Source: Pseudoluteimonas sp047602125 (GTDB lineage Bacteria; Pseudomonadota; Gammaproteobacteria; Xanthomonadales; Xanthomonadaceae). Taken from it: a stretch of 64,000 bases of DNA. The notes beneath the pieces were generated by a model. The model worked only from the letters and a program-made list of their open reading frames with translations, was not told the origin of the DNA and did not search any database. This document shows, piece after piece, positions 16,768 through 24,188 of this stretch. Position 1 is the first letter of the stretch; every line of letters starts with the position of its first letter. The translations under genes and the position numbers were made by a program. The DNA is taken from the NCBI GenBank assembly GCA_047602125.1, contig JASGIB010000001.1, positions 1,178,001 through 1,242,000 of the forward strand, read 5' to 3'.

Positions 16768-18981
16768 TCACTTGCCGGGTTCGACGCCCAGCTGGTCGAG
16801 CATGAACGCGTACATCTCCGCCAGTTCGCGATAGCGGCGGAAACGCCCGGACTTGCCGCCGTGGCCCGCGTCCATGTTGGTGCGCAGCACGACCGGGTTC
16901 GAACCGGTGTCGAGGTCGCGCAGCTTCGCCACGTATTTCGCCGGCTCCCAGTACTGCACCTGCGAATCCCACAGCCCGGTGCCGACGAACATCGCCGGAT
17001 AGGCCTGCTTCGACAGGTTGTCGTAGGGCGAATACGAGAGCATGTAGTCGTAGTACTTCTTCTTTCCCGGGTTGCCCCACTCGTCGTACTCGTTGGTGGT
17101 CAGCGGGATCGTCGGATCGAGCATGGTCGTCACCACGTCCACGAACGGCACCTGCGACAGGATCACGCGGTACTTGCCCGGCGCCATGTTCGCGATCGCG
17201 CCCATCAGCAGGCCGCCGGCGCTTCCGCCGTAGGCGGCGACGCGATCGGGCGCGGCATAGCCCTGCTGCACCAGGAAATCGGTCACGTCGATGAAGTCGG
17301 TGAAGGTGTTCTTCTTGTTGAACAGCCGGCCATCGTCGTACCAGGCGCGGCCCATCTCCTCGCCGCCGCGCACGTGGGCGATGGCGTACACCATGCCGCG
17401 GTCGAGCAGGCTGACGTTGGTCACGCTGAACGCGGGATCGGTGGAATGGCCGTAGCTGCCGTAGGCGTACTGCAGCATCGCCGCCTTGCCGTTCTTCTCG
17501 AAGCCCTTGCGATAGACCACGGACACCGGGATCTTGGTGCCGTCGCGCGCGGTCGCCCATAGGCGTTCGGTGACGTAGTTCGCCGGGTCGTAGCCGCCGA
17601 GCACCGGCTTCTGTTTCAGCAGCCGGCGTTCGCCGGTGTCGACGTTCAGTTCGTAGATCGTGTCCGGCGTCGCCAGCGAGGTGTAGCCGTAGCGCAGCCA
17701 CGGCGTGTCGTGCTCGGTCTTGTCGTCGAACGCCATCGAATACGCGGGTTCGTCGGCCTTGACGAATTCGTCGCTGCCGTCGTTGCGGTGCAGGCGGATG
17801 CGCTCCAGCCCGCCGGAACGCTCCTCGATGGCGATGAAGCCGTCGAACAGCTCGAAATCCTGCACGAAGACGCCGGGCCGGTGCGGCACGAGGTCGGTCC
17901 AGTCCTTGCGCGAAGTGCTGCCGTCGGGCGCGGCGACCAGCTTGAAGTTGGTCGCGGGAACGCCGTTCGCGTCCGGGGCATTGGTGTGGATCACCCAGCG
18001 GTCGCCGAGGTGGTCGGCATGGTATTCGACCCCGTCCTCGCGCGGCGAAAGCACGCTGAACTCGCGCGGATCCGCAGCCGGCGCGCAGCGCACCTCGGTC
18101 ATTTCGGTGGCGCCGACGTCGATGCAGATGTACTTGTCGTCGCCGGTCCGCCACACGCCCATGTAGAAGCTGTCGTCGGCTTCCTCGTACACCACCGGGT
18201 CGTCCTTCGGATCGCTGCCGAGCACGTGCTTACGCGTGCGCTTGGTCAGCAGCGTGTCCGGGTCGTTTTCGACGTAGAACAGCGTGCGGTTGTCGTCGGC
18301 CCACGCGCTGTAGGACGCCACGCCGTGGATCGCGTCGGGATACACCTCGCCGCTGTCGAGATCCTTGAAGCGGATCGTGTATTGCCGGCGCCCGACGTCG
18401 TCCTCGCTCCAGGCCATGATCCGGTTGTCGGGCGAGATTTCGTATTCGGCGACATGGAAGTAATCCTTGCCTTCCGCCATCGCGTTCTCGTCGAGCAGCA
18501 CCTGTTCGCCGGCGAAATCGCCCGCGGCGTTGGCACGCATGATCGACATGGCGTCGATGCCCGGGCCGTCCTTGCGCCGCGCCTGGATCGGGTAGTCGCG
18601 GCCGGCCTCGTAGCGCGCGTAGTACCACCAGCCGCGTTCGCGCACCGGCACCGTGGCATCGTCCTGCTTGATGCGCCCCACGATCTCATCGTACAGCCCG
18701 TCCTCGACCGGCTTGAGCGGTTTCATCACCGCGTCGGCGTAGGCGTTCTCGGCCTTGAGGTAGGCGAGCATTTCCGGATCCGCGCGGGTGTCGTCGCGCA
18801 ACCAGTAGTACTCGTCGTCGCGGCTGGCGCCGAAGGGCGCGGTCACGACGTGCGGCTTGCGCGCGGCATCCGGTGGCGACGGCAGGTCCTGGGCGTTGGC
18901 GATGCTGCTCATGAGGAAGAAGCCGGCGATCAGTGTGCGGAATGTGATCGAATGGGGCTGCGCAGGGCGGATTGCAATCAC
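16768..18981 (-). CDS. S9 family peptidase, oligopeptidase B-like, exported
   Basis: A serine oligopeptidase of the prolyl-oligopeptidase clan, about 737 residues, with an N-terminal beta-propeller and a C-terminal hydrolase domain. The nucleophile is Ser587 in YGGSAGGLLMG, and the catalytic His lies in MDAGHGGKSGR. The propeller region has the oligopeptidase B-like order YYWLRDDTR and VMKPLKPVE. I chose the GTG at 18981 because it provides a full signal peptide ending SSIANA; the first ATG, at 18912, would leave only its last residues. The upstream repeat reaches almost to this GTG, so the original promoter or start may have been disturbed. Confidence 0.87.
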   Translation of the reverse strand: MIAIRPAQPHSITFRTLIAGFFLMSSIANAQDLPSPPDAARKPHVVTAPFGASRDDEYYWLRDDTRADPEMLAYLKAENAYADAVMKPLKPVEDGLYDEIVGRIKQDDATVPVRERGWWYYARYEAGRDYPIQARRKDGPGIDAMSIMRANAAGDFAGEQVLLDENAMAEGKDYFHVAEYEISPDNRIMAWSEDDVGRRQYTIRFKDLDSGEVYPDAIHGVASYSAWADDNRTLFYVENDPDTLLTKRTRKHVLGSDPKDDPVVYEEADDSFYMGVWRTGDDKYICIDVGATEMTEVRCAPAADPREFSVLSPREDGVEYHADHLGDRWVIHTNAPDANGVPATNFKLVAAPDGSTSRKDWTDLVPHRPGVFVQDFELFDGFIAIEERSGGLERIRLHRNDGSDEFVKADEPAYSMAFDDKTEHDTPWLRYGYTSLATPDTIYELNVDTGERRLLKQKPVLGGYDPANYVTERLWATARDGTKIPVSVVYRKGFEKNGKAAMLQYAYGSYGHSTDPAFSVTNVSLLDRGMVYAIAHVRGGEEMGRAWYDDGRLFNKKNTFTDFIDVTDFLVQQGYAAPDRVAAYGGSAGGLLMGAIANMAPGKYRVILSQVPFVDVVTTMLDPTIPLTTNEYDEWGNPGKKKYYDYMLSYSPYDNLSKQAYPAMFVGTGLWDSQVQYWEPAKYVAKLRDLDTGSNPVVLRTNMDAGHGGKSGRFRRYRELAEMYAFMLDQLGVEPGK

Positions 18982-19088
18982 TTCCTTCCCTTTCGCGCAG
19001 CGAAGGGGAGGGTTAGGGAGGGGTACATCCGGTTTGCCGACAACCCCCTCCCGCCCCCCCTTGCGCCATGCGCAAAGGGGAGGAGAGG
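18982..19088. repeat. Dispersed palindromic repeat, CTCCCC family
   Basis: An intergenic element between two S9 peptidase genes. The left half carries a hairpin around TTCGCGCAGCGAA and then GGGGAGGGTTAGGGAGGGGT; the right half carries CCCCCTCCCGCC and a hairpin around TTGCGCCATGCGCAA. Related copies lie at 26507-26617, inside a gene, and at 33904-34011. It separates the two peptidase genes by about 110 bp and may terminate transcription. Confidence 0.8.
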
Positions 19089-19094
19089 AACAAT

Positions 19095-21218
19095 TCACTT
19101 CGCGAGTTCGTTCCACAGGAACGCGTAGGTCAGCGCCCACAGGTGCGCCTGCTGGCGGTTGGTCGCGCCGGCGCCGTGGCCGCCCTCGGTGTTCTCGTAG
19201 TAGCGCACGTCCTTGTTCGCGGCGAGCATCTTCGCCGCCATCTTGCGCGCATGGCCCGGATGCACGCGGTCGTCGCGCGTGGTGGTCCAGATGAAGGTCG
19301 GCGGATACGACTTCGCCGGATCGAACAACTGGTACGGCGAGAAGGTCCTGATGTACTCCCAGTCGGACGTGTCCGGATCGCCGTATTCGGCCATCCACGA
19401 CGCGCCGGCGAGCAGGTGGCTGTAGCGATTCATGTCCAGCAGCGGCACCTGGATCACCAGCGCGCCGAACAGTTGCGGGTACTGCACCAGCATGTTGCCG
19501 ATCAGCAGGCCGCCGTTGCTGCCGCCCATCGCGCCCAGGTGCGCGGGGGAAGTCACCTTGCGCGCGGCCAGGTCCTGCGCGACCGCGGCGAAGTCCTCGT
19601 AGGCCACGTGCCGATCCTGCTTCAGCGCGGCCTGGTGCCAGCGCGGGCCGTATTCGCCGCCGCCGCGGATGTTGGCGAGCGCGTACACGCCGCCGCGTTC
19701 CAGCCAGGCCTTGCCGATGACGCCCGAATACTCCGGCACCTTCGACACTTCGAAGCCGCCATAACCGTACAGCAGGGTCGGCGCCTTGCCGTCGAACGCG
19801 AGGTCCTTGCGGCGCACGAGGAAGTACGGCACGCGGGTGCCGTCCTTCGAGGTGGCGAAGTGCTGTTCGACCACGTCCTTCGATGCGTCGAAGAACGCGG
19901 GATTCGACTTCAGCGCTTCCGGTTGATGGCCCGAATGCCACAGCGACAGCGTGGTCGGGGTGAGGAAACCGGTTTCGATCAGCCACAGGTCGTCGCTGTC
20001 GTCCGGATCGACCGCGCCCACGCCGAGCGTGCCGATGCCGCCCTTGCCGGCGAACGGCGTCGCTTTCCAATCCTGCGCGGGATCGAGCACTTCGAGCCGG
20101 CTCTTGACGTCGTCGAGCACGTTGAGGACGAGCCTGTTCCTGGTCCAGGTCACGTCCTCGAGCGAAGTCGTGTCGCTGGGCGTGAACAGCACCGCGAACT
20201 CGCGCTTGCCGGCCATGAAGTCGTCGAACTTCGTCGCGAGCAGCGCGCCGGCCGGATAGTCGTGGCCGCCGACCGACCACGGTTCGCGCAACTGCAGCGT
20301 CAGCCATTCGCGATGGATGCCCTTGCCCGCCGAGTTCGGCGCGTCGACCTTCGCCAGCGTGCCGTCGGCGCCGCGCAGGAACAGTTCGTCGTTCCAGAAC
20401 GCGATGGTGCGGTCGACGAAATCGCGCTCGAAGCCCGGCGTGCGGTCGCGGAACGCGGTGGCGGCGAGGTCGTCGGGCTTGCCTTCGTACACGGTCGTGG
20501 CCGCGGACATCGGCGTGCCGCGCGTCCACAGCTTGGCGATGCGCGCATAACCCGAGGTGGTCATCGAACCGGGACCGAAATCGGTGCCGACGTAGACATG
20601 GTCGCGATCGATCCACGACAGCCCGCCCTTGGCCTCGGGGCGGAAGAAGCCGCCTTCCACCCAGTCCTTCGCGTCGAGGTCGAACTCGCGGGTCACGTCG
20701 GCATCGGCGCCACCGCGCGAGAGCGCGATGAGGCAGCGGTGGTAACCGCCGTCGGCTTCGCGCAGGCAATCCGCGCCGTGCCAGACCCAGTTTTCCTTTT
20801 CGGCCGCGCCGAGCGCGTCGAGGTCGATCACCGTTTCCCACTGCGGTTCGGCCTTGCGGTATTCGTCCAGCGTGGTGCGCCGCCACAGTCCGCGCGGGTG
20901 CTGCGCGTCCTTCCAGAAATTGTAGTAGTAGCCGCCGATCTTCTCGACGCCGGGGATCTTGGCCTTGGAATCGAGGATGGCCTCGATCTGCGCCTGCAAC
21001 GCATCAAAACCGGCGCCCTTCGCCAATTCGGCATCCGTGCGCGCGTCCTGTTCGCGGACCCAGGCCAGCGGTCTGTCGCCGGTGACATCCTCCAGCCAGA
21101 GATAGGGATCGTCGGTGGCGGTGGACATGGCGGGCTCCTGCGGGGCGTCGGCGGCGAAGGCCGGTGCGGCGGCGGCAAGCCCGGCCATCAGCACGAGGAG
21201 CAAGCGGGTCTGGCGCAT
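19095..21218 (-). CDS. Prolyl oligopeptidase family peptidase (S9), exported
   Basis: A 707-residue peptidase with a signal peptide ending APAFA. The mature start DDPYLWLEDVTGDRPLAWV is the N-terminal signature of the prolyl oligopeptidase group. The beta-propeller follows, then the catalytic domain with Ser567 in MGGSNGGLLIG and a C-terminal His in EGGHGAG. The open frame begins 59 codons earlier, but the signal peptide places the start at 21218. It is a paralogue of the next gene downstream, and tandem S9 peptidases are common in protein-degrading Xanthomonadaceae. Confidence 0.92.
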   Translation of the reverse strand: MRQTRLLLVLMAGLAAAAPAFAADAPQEPAMSTATDDPYLWLEDVTGDRPLAWVREQDARTDAELAKGAGFDALQAQIEAILDSKAKIPGVEKIGGYYYNFWKDAQHPRGLWRRTTLDEYRKAEPQWETVIDLDALGAAEKENWVWHGADCLREADGGYHRCLIALSRGGADADVTREFDLDAKDWVEGGFFRPEAKGGLSWIDRDHVYVGTDFGPGSMTTSGYARIAKLWTRGTPMSAATTVYEGKPDDLAATAFRDRTPGFERDFVDRTIAFWNDELFLRGADGTLAKVDAPNSAGKGIHREWLTLQLREPWSVGGHDYPAGALLATKFDDFMAGKREFAVLFTPSDTTSLEDVTWTRNRLVLNVLDDVKSRLEVLDPAQDWKATPFAGKGGIGTLGVGAVDPDDSDDLWLIETGFLTPTTLSLWHSGHQPEALKSNPAFFDASKDVVEQHFATSKDGTRVPYFLVRRKDLAFDGKAPTLLYGYGGFEVSKVPEYSGVIGKAWLERGGVYALANIRGGGEYGPRWHQAALKQDRHVAYEDFAAVAQDLAARKVTSPAHLGAMGGSNGGLLIGNMLVQYPQLFGALVIQVPLLDMNRYSHLLAGASWMAEYGDPDTSDWEYIRTFSPYQLFDPAKSYPPTFIWTTTRDDRVHPGHARKMAAKMLAANKDVRYYENTEGGHGAGATNRQQAHLWALTYAFLWNELAK

Positions 21219-21268
21219 GGCGTGTTCGCGTGGAAATGAACCCGAAACGCTAGCACGCAACCGGACCT

Positions 21269-21517
21269 TCAGCGCATGCGGATGGTCACGCGGCGCGCCT
21301 GCACCCGCCGACGGCGCGGAATCGCGGCCGCGACGCGCGGCATGGGGAAACCGGCGACGCTCCACCACGCCGCCAGCGGCATGCCGAGCAGCCACAGCGG
21401 CAGGAAGCCGAACCAGTCGCTGTGGCCGCGCATGGCGGGCACCAGCAGCAGGGCGAGCGCACCGAGGATGACGGCGGTGCGCAGGTAACGTTCGGGGCGC
21501 GGATCGTGGGCGTGCAT
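21269..21517 (-). CDS. Small hypothetical membrane protein
   Basis: An 82-residue protein with two hydrophobic segments (about residues 15-28 and 36-55) and a strongly basic C-terminus (RRRRVQARRVTIRMR). A GGAG sequence lies eight bases before the ATG at 21517, which supports this start over a longer frame. I recognise no family. It sits between the S9 peptidase and patatin genes on the same strand. Confidence 0.6.
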   Translation of the reverse strand: MHAHDPRPERYLRTAVILGALALLLVPAMRGHSDWFGFLPLWLLGMPLAAWWSVAGFPMPRVAAAIPRRRRVQARRVTIRMR

Positions 21518-21619
21518 GGCGGTGCTCCGTGTCGGGTGGCCGACAGGCTGGGGTCGCGGCTTCTCACGGATTGCGATTCCGATCCCCTCTCCCCGCATGC
21601 GGGGAGAACGAAGGAACGC

Positions 21620-22507
21620 TCAATATCCCGCCGCGTCCAGCGCCTTCTCCGCCTGCGCCCGGCCGATGTCGATCAACTCGCGGCCGCGCCAGAATTCGTA
21701 GAACTGGCAGGCGTCGCGCGGGATGCGGATCAGCAGTTCCGGCGGATCCAGCGCTAGTTGCACGCGCGCGATCTGCGCCTGCATCGTGTCCAGCGCGCGC
21801 GACATCACTTCGGTCAGGTCGAGGCGATGGTCCGGCGTTTCGTCGTCGTCGCCGAAATGGCGCTCGAACCAGCGCCCGAGCATGCCCGGCGCGCCCTCGC
21901 CTTCCCCGTTGTCGCCTTCGCGCGCGGGTTCGCCCGGCGGCGCCTGCGGCCAGCCATGCATGTCCACCGCGATCAGCCGCTGCGCGCCGGACAGTCGCGT
22001 CGCGGTGATCGGCAGCGGCGCGAGGATGCCGCCATCGACGAGCTCGCGCCCACCGAGCGTGAACGGGGTGAACACGCCGGGGATCGCGAACGAGGCGCGC
22101 ACCGCGTCCCACAGGTCGCCGCGGCGCAGCCAGACTTCGCGCTGTCGCAGCAGGTCGACCGCGACCGCGGTGAAATCCACCGGCAATGCCTCGATGCGCG
22201 GTTCGCCGACGACTTCGCGCAGCGCGCGCACCAGGCGGTCGCCGGTGAACAGCGCGGGGCGGCCGAGGCCGGGGTCGAGCAGGCGCAGCATCGCGCCGCG
22301 GCTGGTACGCAGCATCCAGTCGCGCAGTTCCCCGAGCTTGCCCGCGGCGCAGGCGCCGCCGACCAGCGCGCCGCTGGAACTGCCGGCGATGGCATCGATG
22401 CGCAGGCCGCGCGCCTGGATCGCCTCGACCACTCCGATCTGCGCCAGCCCGCGCGCGCCGCCCGCGCCGAGCGCGAGGGCGATGCGGTCGTCGCCGGCGG
22501 CCGGCAT
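21620..22507 (-). CDS. Patatin-like phospholipase
   Basis: A 295-residue lipid acyl hydrolase. The glycine-rich oxyanion loop GAGGARGLAQIG, the nucleophile motif GSSSG and the DGG motif (VDGGILAPLP) give the Ser-Asp dyad of the patatin family. There is no signal peptide. The start overlaps the stop of the WYL regulator gene (ATGA), so the two are coupled. The exact lipid substrate is unknown. A small GC hairpin (21588-21609) lies just past its end. Confidence 0.92.
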   Translation of the reverse strand: MPAAGDDRIALALGAGGARGLAQIGVVEAIQARGLRIDAIAGSSSGALVGGACAAGKLGELRDWMLRTSRGAMLRLLDPGLGRPALFTGDRLVRALREVVGEPRIEALPVDFTAVAVDLLRQREVWLRRGDLWDAVRASFAIPGVFTPFTLGGRELVDGGILAPLPITATRLSGAQRLIAVDMHGWPQAPPGEPAREGDNGEGEGAPGMLGRWFERHFGDDDETPDHRLDLTEVMSRALDTMQAQIARVQLALDPPELLIRIPRDACQFYEFWRGRELIDIGRAQAEKALDAAGY

Positions 22508-23472
22508 CAGTCGTAGTTCGCGACGGCGAGCTGCAGCATGCCGCGCATCTGTTCGCGCAAGGCCTTGGGCTCGACGATTTCCGCGTCGGCGCCGTAATGC
22601 AGCACGTCCATCAGCAGTTCGCGCGCATTGCTGTAGGGAATCTTCAGTTCGTAGCGGCCATCGGGCAGGAAGCGCCCCTGCTGCTGCGAATGCCAGCGTT
22701 CGTCGGCGACCCAACGCGCGGCCTTGGCGCCGAACACGATCGTCGCCCAGCCCTTGGGTTCTCCGGAGAAGATGCCGTAGCCGCCGGCGAGCTGGCGGTC
22801 GAGTTCTGTGTCGTCGACGTCGCGCGCGGGCGTTTCGAGCAGGCGCGCGGCGGCGATGCGGTCCACCGAAAAGCTGCGCAGGCCCTGCTTGTCCTCGTCC
22901 CAGGCGTCGAGGTACCAGTTGTCGCGGTAGTGGGTGATGCGCTGCGGCGACACCGTGCGCCGCGTCGCTTCGTCGGTGGAGCGCGCGCGGTAATCGAACG
23001 CGAGTTGCCTGCGCTCCAGCACCGCCGAGCAGACAATGCGGAAGGAATGCTCGTCCATGCGCCGGCCGCGGTGCGGAATGACCCGCACGCGCTGCATCGG
23101 CCAGTTGCGGCCGGTGGAATGCTCGTCGAGCAGTTTCTCGATGCGTTGCTGCAACGGCGCCAGCGCCGAGGACAACACGCCGCCGCCGCTGCGCGAGAGC
23201 AGTTGCTGCGCGGCGAGCAGCGCGTGCAGTTCCTCCGAATTCAGCCACAGGCCCGGCAGTTCGAAGCGCCCGCCGCCGTCGGGGTCGTAGCGGAAGCCGG
23301 CTTCGCCATCGCCGACGACCGGCGCCATCAGCGCATCGCGCAGGAAGGCGAGGTCGCGGTAGACCGTGGCGCGCGAACAGCCGAGTTCGTCCTGCAGCCG
23401 CGCCACCGTCACCGGGTAGCGCGCGGCCTGGAGGGTGCGGTGCAGGGCGAGGATGCGTTCATAGCGGTCCAT
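22507..23472 (-). CDS. HTH/WYL-domain transcriptional regulator
   Basis: A 321-residue regulator. The N-terminal DeoR-like helix-turn-helix covers about residues 1-60 (LQDELGCSRATVYRDLAFL), a WYL ligand-sensing domain follows from about 135 (RRTVSPQRITHYRDNWYLDAWD) and a WCX-type C-terminal extension ends the protein. The ATG at 23472 gives the conserved start MDRYERILALHR. It is divergent from the lipoprotein-soe operon with a 74-bp gap, so it may regulate that operon, itself and the patatin gene; this is inference. Confidence 0.9.
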   Translation of the reverse strand: MDRYERILALHRTLQAARYPVTVARLQDELGCSRATVYRDLAFLRDALMAPVVGDGEAGFRYDPDGGGRFELPGLWLNSEELHALLAAQQLLSRSGGGVLSSALAPLQQRIEKLLDEHSTGRNWPMQRVRVIPHRGRRMDEHSFRIVCSAVLERRQLAFDYRARSTDEATRRTVSPQRITHYRDNWYLDAWDEDKQGLRSFSVDRIAAARLLETPARDVDDTELDRQLAGGYGIFSGEPKGWATIVFGAKAARWVADERWHSQQQGRFLPDGRYELKIPYSNARELLMDVLHYGADAEIVEPKALREQMRGMLQLAVANYD

Positions 23473-23546
23473 GCGAGGATTATGCCGTGCCCGGCCGCCG
23501 CCATCGTGGCGACGCGCCCATCGGGACATGCCTTCCGGAGCCCGCC

Positions 23547-24188
23547 ATGGACCGCAAGACCCTGCTCGCCGCCGCCCTGCTCCCGATCCTCGCCGCATGC
23601 AAGCCCGCGGCCGCGCCGCAGGCCGGGCCCACGCCGGCACCCGCCGCGCCGACGGCCGCGGTCGCTGCCGCGCCCGGCCCGGTGTCCGACGCGCGCGCCG
23701 ACGTGGTCGCGGCCATGCGCGCGTTCTGGAACCTGCGCAGCTACCACACCGCGATGCACATCGAAGGCGGCCCGCGCGGCCCGATCGACAATGCCGTCGA
23801 TTTCGTCGCGCCGGATCGCTACCGGATGGAAACCGCGGGGCGCGGCGCGCAGGTGATCATCGGCGACACCATGTACATGGACGTCAACGGCCACGGCATG
23901 AAGGTGCCGCTGCCCGAAGGCACCCTCACCCAATGGCGCGACCCGGGCAAACTGGCCGACGCCGAAACCGAGATGACGGTCGAGGCGCAGGGCAGCGATG
24001 CCGTCGACGGCCAGGCGGCGAAGAAATACCTGGTGCGCGTGGCCAAGCCGAAACCCGGCGAGATGACCATGTGGATCGGCGACAACGGGCTGCCGTTGCA
24101 GATCGTCTCGCACAACCCGATGGGCCAGGCCACGATCAGGTATTCGCGCTTCAACGATCCCGCCCTGTCGATCGAAGCGCCGCAGTGA
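23547..24188 (+). CDS. Putative lipoprotein, LolA/LppX-like
   Basis: A 213-residue lipoprotein: MDRKTLLAAALLPILAAC is a signal with lipobox LAAC, followed by an Ala/Pro linker to about residue 50. The remaining domain (SYHTAMHIEG, MYMDVNGHGMKV, DGQAAKKYLV, TMWIGDNGLPLQI) looks like the open beta sheet of LolA/LppX-type proteins; this is a tentative fold guess. A GGAG site precedes the ATG at 23547. The stop overlaps the GTG of soeA (GTGA), so it is the first gene of that operon. Confidence 0.75.
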   Translation: MDRKTLLAAALLPILAACKPAAAPQAGPTPAPAAPTAAVAAAPGPVSDARADVVAAMRAFWNLRSYHTAMHIEGGPRGPIDNAVDFVAPDRYRMETAGRGAQVIIGDTMYMDVNGHGMKVPLPEGTLTQWRDPGKLADAETEMTVEAQGSDAVDGQAAKKYLVRVAKPKPGEMTMWIGDNGLPLQIVSHNPMGQATIRYSRFNDPALSIEAPQ

